In this document: positions 9,574 through 17,261 of the stretch, in pieces
Numbering within the stretch: the first letter of the stretch is position 1
Layout of the letters: each line of letters opens with the position of its first letter
Assembly (NCBI GenBank): GCA_963664625.1
Contig: OY761541.1
Span: forward strand, 1,426,001-1,490,000
From: CBDCFV01 sp963664625
GTDB taxonomy: Bacteria; Chloroflexota; Dehalococcoidia; Lucifugimonadales; UBA3495
Reading direction: 5' to 3'
DNA: 64,000 nt
Position numbers and translations under genes: made by a program
Notes under the pieces: model-generated
What the model was told of the DNA's origin: nothing
What the model saw: the letters and a program-made list of their open reading frames with translations, nothing else
Databases searched by the model: none

Positions 9574-11058
9574 TTACAACTCCTCGCTTTGGGAAACTTG
9601 GTCCAGCCGCTCCGCGGCCGATTCCAACCGCAGAGCTACCAGGTCCCGGCCCAGCACCTCCATCGTCTCGAACAACGGGGGCGCGGCGGTCCGCCCGGTG
9701 ACGGCGGTGCGCAATACACCAAAAAACTGACGGGCCGACAGCCCCAATTCGGCTCCAACGGCCCTCAGCAGCGCTTCAAGGGACTCGTGGTCGAATGACT
9801 CCGTTGAGGCAACCTCATCCATCGCCCTGCGGAGGGCGCCCAAGGTACCCTGAACATCCATCCCCCTCTGTACCAGTGTCTTGGGGTCGTACTCCGGCAC
9901 GTCGTTGAAGAAGTAAGACGTCCACTCGTCGGCTTCAGACAGCAGCTTTACCCGCTCCTGCACCAGCGGCACTATGCGCTCCAAGTAGGGCTGCTCCACC
10001 GGCAGCGAATCCCCGGGCAGGTCTCTTTCCAGGAAGGGAAGCATACGCCCGGCCAGGTCGCCGGTGGACAACTGCCGCATGTAGACCCCGCTCATCCACT
10101 CCAGCTTCTCCCGGTCGAAGACCGCCGCCGACTTGGTTATCCGGTCCAGGGTGAAGTTGCTGGCGATCTCCTCCACCGGCAGCACCTCGGTCTTGTCGTC
10201 GAGAGACCAGCCCAGCAGCGCCATGAAGTTGACCAGCGCCTCGGGCAGGAAGCCTTCCTCCCGGTACTCCAGCACCCCGGTGGCGCCGTGCCGCTTGGAC
10301 AGCTTGGAACGGTCCGGCCCCAGGATGATGGGCAGGTGCCCGAACTCCGGTGGGTCGAACCCCAGGGCGTCATAGAGTTGCAGGTGACGTGGCGTGCTGG
10401 GCAGCCACTCCTCGGCCCGCAACACGTGGCTGATGTTCATCAGGTGGTCGTCGGTCACCACCGCCAAGTGGTAGGTGGGAAAACCGTCGGACTTTAGGAT
10501 GATGAAGTCCTCCTGCAGGTCGTTCTGCCACTCCACGTCTCCGCGGATCAGGTCATGCACCTTGGTGACGCCGGAGGTGGGCATCCCGAACCGTATCACC
10601 GGCGCGCCGTTTTCGGCCTCCTTATCCCGGCGTTCCTGGGTCGTCATAGTCCGGCACTCGCAGGCATGGGCCGTGGTGAAGCCCTGCACCCGGCGCTCGT
10701 CCCGCATCCTGGCCAGCCGGTCGCGGCTGCAATAGCAGGGATAAGCCCGGCCTTCCCGCAGCAGCGACTCGGCCAGTTCCTGGTAGATGCTTAACCGTTC
10801 CGACTGGATGTAGGGCGCGTAGGGGCCGCCCACCCGCGGGCCCTCGTCCCACGGGATGTTCAGCCACTCCAAGCAGTCCAGTACGGCGTCCATGGCCCCC
10901 GGCACCAAGCGTTCCTGGTCGGTGTCTTCCACCCTTACGACGAACTTGCCGCCGCAACTCTTGGCGAACAACCAGTTGAACAGCGCCGTGCGGACGTTGC
11001 CGATGTGCGGCTCTCCGGTGGGGCTGGGCGCGAATCTGACGCGGACTTCTTCCGCCAC
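9574..11058 (-). CDS. gltX: Glutamate--tRNA ligase
   Basis: Class I synthetase of 494 aa. The first signature is SPTGEPHIGNVRTALFNWLF (residues about 12-31), with HIGN in place of HIGH, and the KMSKS motif is KLSKRHG (about 249). A helical anticodon-binding domain makes up the C-terminal third. The start is GTG at 11058 behind GGGAGG. It is the first gene of a two-gene operon with glnS. Whether it also misacylates tRNA-Gln cannot be read from the sequence. Confidence 0.95.
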   Translation of the reverse strand: MAEEVRVRFAPSPTGEPHIGNVRTALFNWLFAKSCGGKFVVRVEDTDQERLVPGAMDAVLDCLEWLNIPWDEGPRVGGPYAPYIQSERLSIYQELAESLLREGRAYPCYCSRDRLARMRDERRVQGFTTAHACECRTMTTQERRDKEAENGAPVIRFGMPTSGVTKVHDLIRGDVEWQNDLQEDFIILKSDGFPTYHLAVVTDDHLMNISHVLRAEEWLPSTPRHLQLYDALGFDPPEFGHLPIILGPDRSKLSKRHGATGVLEYREEGFLPEALVNFMALLGWSLDDKTEVLPVEEIASNFTLDRITKSAAVFDREKLEWMSGVYMRQLSTGDLAGRMLPFLERDLPGDSLPVEQPYLERIVPLVQERVKLLSEADEWTSYFFNDVPEYDPKTLVQRGMDVQGTLGALRRAMDEVASTESFDHESLEALLRAVGAELGLSARQFFGVLRTAVTGRTAAPPLFETMEVLGRDLVALRLESAAERLDQVSQSEEL

Positions 11059-11125
11059 AATGGCCTCCCTGGACCGTTGGGTTGTGTTGACTTTTTACGT
11101 TCCGGGCAGGCCCACAATCCCATCT

Positions 11126-11152
11126 CGTCATTCCCGCGCAGGCGAGAATCCA
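11126..11152 (+). repeat. Palindromic repeat copy
   Basis: CGTCATTCCCGCGCAGGCGA followed by GAATCCA, upstream of gltX; one stem position differs from consensus. A second copy lies 17 bases further on. Confidence 0.85.
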
Positions 11153-11168
11153 GAATTGACGGCCTATC

Positions 11169-11194
11169 CGTCATTCCCGCGTAGGCGGGAATTC
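11169..11194 (+). repeat. Palindromic repeat copy
   Basis: CGTCATTCCCGCGTAGGCGG followed by GAATTC. It lies between the rluD stop and the gltX promoter region, in the same orientation as the copy at 11126. Confidence 0.85.
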
Positions 11195-11217
11195 AAATTT
11201 ATTTTAACACGCTCAAA

Positions 11218-12174
11218 TCACCCTTCCTTCAACCGCTCCAAAACTGCCAACAGCTCCGGCGGCAACTCCGACCGGAACTCCACAGGCTCGCCTGTCGCCG
11301 GATGCCGGAAGCCCAGGCGGTTGGCATGAAGGAACTGCCGGGACAGCAAGGGACTTGACCGCCCGTACACGCCGTCCCCCACCAACGGATGCCCAATGTA
11401 AGACAGGTGTACCCTGATCTGGTGAGTCCGCCCCGTCTCCAGGACAACCTCCAAAAGGCTGTAGCCGGACCGGGCGCCCGCGGATGGCATCTGAGACCCG
11501 CCGGATAGCATGACGTACTCCAATACCCGATACCTGGTACGCGCCTCCCTACCGTCGGCCACAACCGCCATGCGCTTGCGGTGATGAGGGTCCCGCCCGA
11601 TGGGCTCGTCGATTACCCCAACCTCCGGCTCCACCCTTCCCACGGCCAAGGCAAGGTAGCCCTTGTCGACCTGCCGAGCCTTGATCTGGTCCGAAATGTC
11701 CTGGTGGGCTTGGTGGGTCTTCGCCACCACCATCAAGCCCGAGGTGTCCTTGTCCAGCCGGTGTACGATCCCCGGCCTGATCTCGCCTCCCACGCCTTGG
11801 ATGTCAGGGCAGATGGCCAGAAGCGCGTTGACCAGCGTATGGTCCGAATGTCCCGGCCCGGGATGCACCGCCAAGCCAGCCGGCTTGTCGATAACCGCGA
11901 TGTGCTCGTCCTGGTAGACCACCGGGAGCGGCATCCACTGGGGGACGACCTCCGTGGGCTTGGGCGGCGGGACCGTCAACGTTATCCGGTCGCCGCGCCG
12001 CACCTTGCTCGAAGCCTTGGAGCCGCTCCCGTTCAGCAGCGCCAGCCCGTCCCCTATCAGCCTTTGCAGTTGGGAGCGGGTCAACCCCGTCGGCTGCCCG
12101 GCCAGGAACTGGTCAAGGCGAAGGCCGCTCCGGTCGGCGGTGAAAGTCCTGGTTACCGGTCGAGACGCATCCAT
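11218..12174 (-). CDS. rluD: RluA-family 23S rRNA pseudouridine synthase
   Basis: 318 aa with an N-terminal S4 domain (about residues 18-70, LRLDQFLAGQ) and a RluA-type catalytic domain. The catalytic Asp is in the signature HRLDKDTSGLMVVAKT (about residues 140-155). The protein likely modifies 23S rRNA positions around 1911-1917; RluD rather than another paralogue is inferred from the domain pattern. Its ATG 12174 lies inside the end of lspA (22-base overlap), an arrangement (lspA-rluD) that is common in bacteria and implies translational coupling. Confidence 0.9.
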   Translation of the reverse strand: MDASRPVTRTFTADRSGLRLDQFLAGQPTGLTRSQLQRLIGDGLALLNGSGSKASSKVRRGDRITLTVPPPKPTEVVPQWMPLPVVYQDEHIAVIDKPAGLAVHPGPGHSDHTLVNALLAICPDIQGVGGEIRPGIVHRLDKDTSGLMVVAKTHQAHQDISDQIKARQVDKGYLALAVGRVEPEVGVIDEPIGRDPHHRKRMAVVADGREARTRYRVLEYVMLSGGSQMPSAGARSGYSLLEVVLETGRTHQIRVHLSYIGHPLVGDGVYGRSSPLLSRQFLHANRLGFRHPATGEPVEFRSELPPELLAVLERLKEG

Positions 12175-12821
12175 CGCCGGTATTCTTCGTAGCGTTCGAG
12201 TCGAGAATCATTTGGTTGGCCCGTCCCTGCTCCGGTCATACTGGGTCCGTCCACGGCCTTCCCCGCACTTTCGACCCGTCGCCGGCCGGGTCCCATGAAG
12301 ACCCAAGCCAGCAACACCAGCCCAACCACGATCGAGGAGTCGGCCAGGTTGAATATCGGCCAAGCCCCCACGTCCAGGAAGTCGGTGACGTGGCCGAACA
12401 GCAACCGGTCGGTCAGGTTGCCCACCGCGCCGCCTATTTGCAGGCCCAGGCTCAACCGCAGCAGGTTGGAGGGAGGGCGCTGGCTGCGGTAAATCAACCC
12501 CAGGATGAAGATGCCCACAAACGCCACCACGATCAGCGGGGTGTTCTGCCCTTGGAACAGGCCGAAAGCGCTGCCGGTGTTGTAGGTGTGGGTTATCCTG
12601 AAAAACCCTTCCGCGGGGACGGACTGGCTGAGTTGCAGGTATTCCCGCACCAGGAACTTGGTGGCTTGGTCGCACAATACGACCAAGGCAGCCAGTTGGA
12701 TAAGGGCCAGGTCCTTAAAGATAAACGAAGGCCCCTCCCCTTTCCCGTCTTTCCCGCGAAGGCGGGAAACCCGCCAGGGCCAGGCGCGGGGCGGGGCGGG
12801 ACCTTCAGCTTCAGATTCCAT
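12153..12821 (-). CDS. lspA: Lipoprotein signal peptidase (signal peptidase II)
   Basis: Aspartic membrane protease that cleaves prolipoproteins. Four hydrophobic segments are visible. Both catalytic Asp motifs are present: GGAVGNLTDRL and IFNLADSSIVVG. At about 222 aa it is longer than the usual 150-170 because of a roughly 35-residue N-terminal extension and a hydrophilic C-terminal tail of about 50 residues. The extension contains a palindromic repeat read in frame (VSRLRGKDG). No ATG, GTG or TTG occurs between the repeat and the first membrane helix, so the repeat seems to be translated unless initiation is at CTG. It lies between the alpha/beta hydrolase (6-base gap) and rluD (overlap). 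Confidence 0.9.
   Translation of the reverse strand: MESEAEGPAPPRAWPWRVSRLRGKDGKGEGPSFIFKDLALIQLAALVVLCDQATKFLVREYLQLSQSVPAEGFFRITHTYNTGSAFGLFQGQNTPLIVVAFVGIFILGLIYRSQRPPSNLLRLSLGLQIGGAVGNLTDRLLFGHVTDFLDVGAWPIFNLADSSIVVGLVLLAWVFMGPGRRRVESAGKAVDGPSMTGAGTGQPNDSRLERYEEYRRWMRLDR
12746..12772 (-). repeat. Palindromic repeat copy inside lspA
   Basis: CGTCTTTCCCGCGAAGGCGG followed by GAAACC, a mildly diverged copy within the 5' part of the lspA reading frame. Together with the mtaB copy it shows that the element can sit in coding sequence. Confidence 0.8.
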
Positions 12822-12827
12822 CAACCC

Positions 12828-13469
12828 CTACCTCAACTGCCCGGCGAAAAACTTCACCACTTCCGGCACTAGTTGGTCTTCGTACCGTGCCCAGAAGTGG
12901 TCCGCTCCCGGCACGATGTGGCATTCGGGAGGCTGGGAGAAGGAGTCCAGGATCGAGGGCAGGTTTTCCGACTGCACCAGCTTGTCCCGGTCGCCGGAAA
13001 TGACGAACATCGGTTGTTTCCCCTTACGCAGCGCGGTGCTTTCCAAGGCCCGCGCCGGGGGAGAAATGAAGCCAAAAGCCTTCACCTTCTTATGTAAACT
13101 GGCATTGCCCAGGATGACCGACGTTCCGAAAGAGTACCCGGCCAACCCGATTCTCTTGCCGTCCACGCCGGGCCATGCTTTCAGCAGGTCCAAAGCCCCC
13201 AGAACTTCCTGGCTCTCGAACTCCCCCTTGGAGTGCTCCCCTTCGCTGTTTCCGACTCCCCGGAAGTTGAAGCGGACGGTCACGAACCCGGCCTCCACCA
13301 AGCCAAAGGCCACCGACAGCACCACGTTGTTGTCCATGCTTCCGCCGAACAGGGGATGCGGATGGCAGATAACAACCCCCGGGAACGGCCCCTCAACGCC
13401 CGTCGGCTGGGCCACTACCCCCTCGAAGGTCAGTCCCTTGGTCTCGAACGATACTGCGCTCTGTCGCAT
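12828..13469 (-). CDS. Alpha/beta hydrolase
   Basis: 213 aa, one alpha/beta-hydrolase domain of the small cytosolic type (often annotated as dienelactone hydrolase-like or YqiA-like). The nucleophile elbow is GYSFGTS (about residue 107), the oxyanion region is VICHPHPLFGGSMDNNV, and the catalytic Asp and His candidates are in ISGDRD and GADHFW. The start is ATG 13469 behind AGGAGG. It is the first gene of the hydrolase-lspA-rluD run. The substrate is unknown. Confidence 0.85.
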   Translation of the reverse strand: MRQSAVSFETKGLTFEGVVAQPTGVEGPFPGVVICHPHPLFGGSMDNNVVLSVAFGLVEAGFVTVRFNFRGVGNSEGEHSKGEFESQEVLGALDLLKAWPGVDGKRIGLAGYSFGTSVILGNASLHKKVKAFGFISPPARALESTALRKGKQPMFVISGDRDKLVQSENLPSILDSFSQPPECHIVPGADHFWARYEDQLVPEVVKFFAGQLR

Positions 13470-13562
13470 AGCTCCAGCCTCCTGTTTCCTGGTTCCATCT
13501 TAGGAGAGCGCCCAACGTTTGGCAAGGCGGCCCAACCACCGGCAGGCCTATGACACTTTGAT

Positions 13563-13644
13563 GGGTCACGACTGTAGGGGCAGGGCTTGTCCCTGCCCTG
13601 TGCCCGGCCAGCCAGCCAGAGCAACCACAAGGGTTGCCCCTACA
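13563..13644 (+). repeat. Long palindromic repeat, family 2
   Basis: GGGTCACGACTGTAGGGGCA through GGGTTGCCCCTACA with terminal inverted repeats TGTAGGGGCA/TGCCCCTACA. It is nearly identical over its first 45 bases to 4966-5063. It lies in the divergent region between the hydrolase and ltaE. Confidence 0.75.
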
Positions 13645-13660
13645 ACCCGGCATCGAATAT

Positions 13661-13669
13661 TGCTAGAAT
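13661..13669 (+). promoter_or_regulatory. Extended -10 promoter candidate for ltaE
   Basis: TGCTAGAAT lies 32 bases before the ltaE start. No clear -35 is visible, because the position is taken by the family 2 repeat. Confidence 0.4.
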
Positions 13670-13700
13670 ACCCCCTAACCTACCCGTAACAGGAGCTTCC

Positions 13701-14753
13701 ATGTCGGTAATAGACCTGCGCAGCGACACCATCACTCAACCCACCGAAGAGATGCGCCAAGCCATGGCCAGGGCCGAGGTTGGCGACGACGTTTACCACG
13801 AAGACCCCTCCATCAACCGGTTGGAGCAACGGGCCGCGGAAATCCTCGGCAAAGAGGCGGGCCTGCTCACCGCCAGCGGCACCATGAGCAACCTGATCGC
13901 CACCCTGGCCTATTGCCACCGGGGCGACGAGATTGTCATGGGCGATCAGGCTCACATGTTCTGGAACGAGTCCGCCGGCGCGTCGGCCCTCGCCGGCGCC
14001 CAGATCCGCTTGGTGCCCAACGACGACCAAGGCCGCATCGACCCCGCCGACCTGGAGGCCGCCATCCGCCCGCCGGGCAACATTCACTTCCCCACCACCA
14101 CTATGGTCTGCCTCGAAAACACCCACAACCGTTGCAGCGGTGGCGTCCTGACCCCCGACGACACCGCCAGGGTGGCTGAGGTTGCCCACGCCGCCGGCGC
14201 CAGCGTCCATCTCGACGGCGCACGTATCTTCAACGCCGCCGTCTCCCTGGAAGTCCCGGCCAGCGAACTGGTCAAGGACGTGGACGACGTCAGCTTCTGC
14301 CTTTCCAAGGCCCTCAGTTGCCCCGTAGGCTCCGTGCTGTGCGGCACCCAGGAGTTTGTCGACGAGGCCCGCCGGTGGCGCAAGATGGTCGGCGGAGGCA
14401 TGAGGCAGGCCGGCGTCCTGGCCGCCGCGGGACTGGTGGCCCTCGACACCATGATCGACCGCTTGGCCGACGACCACGCCAACGCCCGCAGGCTGTCCCA
14501 GGGCCTCGCCAACATCGACGGCCTGAGCCTGGACCCCGACACCATGCACTCCAACATCGTCATCTTCGACGTAGACCCCTCCGTCGGCTCCGCCGCCGAC
14601 CTCATCGCAGCCCTGGACCGCAACGACGTAAAAGTCTCCTCCCCCGGCCCCCAGTCCATCCGCATGGTAACCCACCGCCACATAACCGGCGAAGACGTGG
14701 AGGAGGCCCTGTCCCGCACGTCCAGGGCGGTGGGGGAGTTGAGGGGGCGGTAG
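13701..14753 (+). CDS. ltaE: Low-specificity L-threonine aldolase
   Basis: PLP enzyme of fold type I that cleaves L-threonine or L-allo-threonine to glycine and acetaldehyde. It opens with IDLRSDTITQPTEEMRQAM and has the GDDVYHEDPS motif. The substrate-site histidines and HLDGARIFNAAV segment follow, and K203 in CLSKALSCPVGS binds PLP. The length of 350 aa is normal. ATG 13701 follows AGGAG; the same frame is open further upstream but that part lies in the repeat. The last 101 bases recur at 16537-16637, as if the 3' end had been duplicated around an inserted segment. Confidence 0.93.
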   Translation: MSVIDLRSDTITQPTEEMRQAMARAEVGDDVYHEDPSINRLEQRAAEILGKEAGLLTASGTMSNLIATLAYCHRGDEIVMGDQAHMFWNESAGASALAGAQIRLVPNDDQGRIDPADLEAAIRPPGNIHFPTTTMVCLENTHNRCSGGVLTPDDTARVAEVAHAAGASVHLDGARIFNAAVSLEVPASELVKDVDDVSFCLSKALSCPVGSVLCGTQEFVDEARRWRKMVGGGMRQAGVLAAAGLVALDTMIDRLADDHANARRLSQGLANIDGLSLDPDTMHSNIVIFDVDPSVGSAADLIAALDRNDVKVSSPGPQSIRMVTHRHITGEDVEEALSRTSRAVGELRGR

Positions 14754-14755
14754 GA
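14655..14755 (+). repeat. Direct repeat, left copy (ltaE 3' end)
   Basis: 101 bases ending just past the ltaE stop. It aligns without gaps to 16537-16637 with 8 mismatches. Read in the ltaE frame, 5 differences are synonymous and 3 are not. Confidence 0.9.
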
Positions 14756-14761
14756 CAATTT

Positions 14762-14790
14762 GTCTGGAGGGGCGGCGTGCCCTTCCAGAC
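14762..14790 (+). terminator. Hairpin after ltaE
   Basis: GTCTGGAGGGGC pairs with GCCCTTCCAGAC with one mismatch, 9 bases after the ltaE stop. No U-tract follows, so termination is only likely. Confidence 0.4.
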
Positions 14791-14907
14791 CATTCCCAAT
14801 GGTCTCGTCGGTGACCGCAATGATAGAGATAGAGGCTTCATGGCTAATGATTGGCGCAGACTTACAATGTCCATACATCCCCATCTTTATTGTGACAGGA
14901 GAGGCTG

Positions 14908-16053
14908 ATGCCACGTAAACAACTTCGTCGGTCTCCCCATGACGAAGCAATATCAATAGTCGAAAAATTCTCAACGGAAAATCTAGGTGGACGCCTCGAA
15001 GCCTCAGCGGATTGCAATCAATGTAGGGAAAAGCTCACGATCAATTTGGTCGAGGGAGCTTCCAGCATGAGCAGGGAAAAGTTCGTCGGAACAGTGCGCC
15101 CGGACATCAGCATGTTCGACGAGAACGGGAATCCTGTCAGGTTCATAGAAATCGTAGACAGTCATTCGCCTGAAGAGAATGTCCATGACTACGCCGTGGA
15201 AAATGACATCGAAGTCGTTGAGTTTCATCTAAGAGCAAAAAGAGAATTCACAGGTAGAAGAAGGAACAGGGCTTTGGATGCGTCCTTGACAGTCAAGGCA
15301 AGGCTACAGGAACTCGCCCATGGCAGACTCCTGATAGATGCTCACAATATCCTTTGTCGAAGACCCAAATGTGGGGAGTGCAGAACTCCACTACCGCTCA
15401 GAACAGTCACGGTGAGAACTACTGACTGCTGGAAATGTGGCCAACACGTCAATGTTGCTACTGGGGATATAGACGAAGAAGGCCTTACGCAAGATTATTT
15501 CACGACGGATGAAATCGCATTCGCTCAGGAGAATGGGGTGACCTTAGAACGACGGTACAGCGCCACCGCTGGGGGGAAATATCTAGCCAACATTTGTACA
15601 AAGTGCGACCAAATTCAGGGAAATTGGTTCCTGTACATGGATCCGTTTCACGATAGGTTCATGCTCGAAAAGGCCACTAGACAAGCGTACGGACCTTGTG
15701 AACAGTGTGCCACCCGTTATTGCCTGACTCATGGAGAATACGTCGATTACAGAAATACCAACCAATGCCCTGCCTGCTTGGAGGAAGCGGAAAGGGTCAT
15801 GTGCCCGAACAACCCAGACAGAGAATGTTTCTATCCTCAAAGGTGCGAAGAGGGTGGCTGTTACTTTCTGAACCGGGAACAACGGCAAAAAGAGGAACTA
15901 GAGCGGTTGGAACGCCAGCGGGAACAATGGGAACAACAGCAACAACAGCAACGCGAGGAACGACATCAGAGGGAGCAAAAGCAAAGAGAACAGCGCAAGA
16001 ACGAATGGGCGGCGTTTCAGGAATGGTTCAACCAACAGCGGACAAAGCCCTGA
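14908..16053 (+). CDS. Cysteine-rich CoiA-like putative nuclease with zinc ribbons
   Basis: 381 aa, not assigned with confidence. The N-terminal 110 residues resemble CoiA/PD-(D/E)XK proteins: HDEAISIVEKF, a CNQC knuckle (C36, C39), RPDISMFDENGNPVRFIEIV with D66 and E81, and SHSPEENVHDYAVENDIEVVEF. The usual catalytic Lys after the Glu is absent (EIV). The middle and C-terminal parts hold most of 18 cysteines in CxxC-type pairs, suggesting several zinc ribbons. The last 50 residues are a Gln/Glu/Arg-rich helix. ATG 14908 follows AGGAGAGG. GC content is visibly lower than in ltaE (30 of 60 against 45 of 60 in sampled lines). It lies between the two ltaE-end copies, suggesting acquired cargo. 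A role in DNA uptake or phage defence is possible but unproven. Confidence 0.65.
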   Translation: MPRKQLRRSPHDEAISIVEKFSTENLGGRLEASADCNQCREKLTINLVEGASSMSREKFVGTVRPDISMFDENGNPVRFIEIVDSHSPEENVHDYAVENDIEVVEFHLRAKREFTGRRRNRALDASLTVKARLQELAHGRLLIDAHNILCRRPKCGECRTPLPLRTVTVRTTDCWKCGQHVNVATGDIDEEGLTQDYFTTDEIAFAQENGVTLERRYSATAGGKYLANICTKCDQIQGNWFLYMDPFHDRFMLEKATRQAYGPCEQCATRYCLTHGEYVDYRNTNQCPACLEEAERVMCPNNPDRECFYPQRCEEGGCYFLNREQRQKEELERLERQREQWEQQQQQQREERHQREQKQREQRKNEWAAFQEWFNQQRTKP

Positions 16054-16202
16054 AGCAGCCTTTGAGAGGGCGATACCAGAGCCAAGGTCTCCAATCCGGG
16101 CTTGGCACCATACTAACTGTACCTCCTCGTCAAGCCTCTAACGCTAACCCTTACCAATGTATCCATACAAGAGAAGCAAGTTTGACCTCGCACACTATCA
16201 AC

Positions 16203-16502
16203 ATGCAACCACCCATGACCCCCGGCGAAATCCTCCTCGAAGATTACCTCAAGCCCATGGGAATCTCGCAGAACGCCATGGCCCGCGCCATAGGGGTTGC
16301 CCCACGGGCAATTAACGAAATTGTGCATGGAAGGCGTTCCATCACACCAGCTATGTCAATCCGCTTTGGCGCTTTCTTCGGGCAGTCGGACCAGTTCTGG
16401 CACGGCATCCAAGTCGAATGCGACTTTCGACGCCTGACTCCCAACAAACAAAACCTCATCTCCGGCATCACCCCCGCTGCATCCCTGACCCGCACTCCCT
16501 GA
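16203..16502 (+). CDS. HigA-type XRE antitoxin, orphan
   Basis: 99 aa, HigA family: TPGEILLEDYLKPMGISQNA, then the helix-turn-helix AMARAIGVAPRAINEIVHGR, then the typical FGAFFGQSDQFWHGIQ. ATG 16203 is chosen by family alignment; the frame is open much further upstream, but that part overlaps the Cys-rich gene. No HigB toxin precedes it, although HigB normally lies immediately upstream. The last residues (PNKQNLISGITPAA) are unusual. It lies inside the ltaE-flanked segment. It may be a solitary regulator or an immunity gene against an incoming HigBA element. Confidence 0.8.
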   Translation: MQPPMTPGEILLEDYLKPMGISQNAMARAIGVAPRAINEIVHGRRSITPAMSIRFGAFFGQSDQFWHGIQVECDFRRLTPNKQNLISGITPAASLTRTP

Positions 16503-16536
16503 TCCCGATTTGGTCGTAACATTCCCCAGTTCTCAA

Positions 16537-16637
16537 TCCATCCGCATGGTAACCCACCGCCACATAACCGGCGAAGACGTAGAAGAGGCCCTGTCCTGCA
16601 CCTCCAGGGCGGTTGAGGAGTTGAAGGGGCGATAGGA
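16537..16637 (+). repeat. Direct repeat, right copy (ltaE-end remnant)
   Basis: It codes for the last 32 residues of a second LtaE variant (SIRMVTHRHITGEDVEEAL...) and includes a stop codon. It has no start of its own. Together with 14655-14755 it brackets 1,781 bases. Confidence 0.9.
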
Positions 16638-16670
16638 AGAACAACAAGCGGGCTCAGTTGACGTCGAATG

Positions 16671-17261
16671 TCACATCCGCCACTGCTGGAAGTGATCGCT
16701 GAGGTTATCCAGAAAATGTCGAAGTGACCGGTCCAATTGTTTGGCTCGCTCGATGTCCATTTCCCGCACTATGTCTTCCGCAAATTCGATTCCGCCAAGA
16801 CTGGGTGTAATGCCCGCGTCACGGATGGCTTCTATAAGGCGTTGCTTGTAAAGATGGCGGTCGCATTTCTGCTCCGGTGCATCGCATCCCCTGCCAAATA
16901 CTTTTCTGAATGCGGCGCCATCGAGCAGCAACCAGCGTTCGATATGAGGGTCTGGAACGGCGGACACCATCGGAGGCAAAATGGCCGGCTTGTTCAAGTC
17001 GATGATTTCCTTGGTCCGGTCGTTCAAGCCCCTGCAATTGGCGTCTGTAGCAGCAATAATCAAGTCGGGCAACGGGCCGCCTTGTCTTGCCAAGTCACGC
17101 AGATAAGTTTGGAGTTCTTGGACCACTCTCCCATGTCCGCGTACCGCGCTCCTCCAGCTTAACCGCACTTCGGTTTCAAATTCTTCGGCAGTGCGTTGTA
17201 CAAGCCCTCCGATCACTTGCTGATGCGCATAATCTTCCACGAACAGGGCAATCTCACGCAT
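16671..17261 (-). CDS. DUF4276/RloB-like TOPRIM-type protein
   Basis: 196 aa. It opens with MREIALFVEDYAHQQVIGGL, matching the strand-Glu-helix start of DUF4276/RloB and other TOPRIM-like proteins (Glu9). LIIAATDANCRG provides Asp73 where the second acidic motif is expected, and DPHIERWLLLDGAAF (Glu108, Asp114) matches the EaWLLaD motif typical of DUF4276. ATG 17261 overlaps the last 8 bases of the ATPase gene, so the two are translationally coupled. Such ATPase plus TOPRIM pairs occur in anti-phage systems (PARIS AriA/AriB, OLD-like, RloB neighbourhoods). Assignment to any named system is not possible here. Confidence 0.7.
   Translation of the reverse strand: MREIALFVEDYAHQQVIGGLVQRTAEEFETEVRLSWRSAVRGHGRVVQELQTYLRDLARQGGPLPDLIIAATDANCRGLNDRTKEIIDLNKPAILPPMVSAVPDPHIERWLLLDGAAFRKVFGRGCDAPEQKCDRHLYKQRLIEAIRDAGITPSLGGIEFAEDIVREMDIERAKQLDRSLRHFLDNLSDHFQQWRM

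Noticed and set aside
13680..14681. A 333-codon open frame on the minus strand
   Set aside because: It is a shadow of ltaE, which has complete PLP-enzyme motifs and a proper ribosome-binding site.
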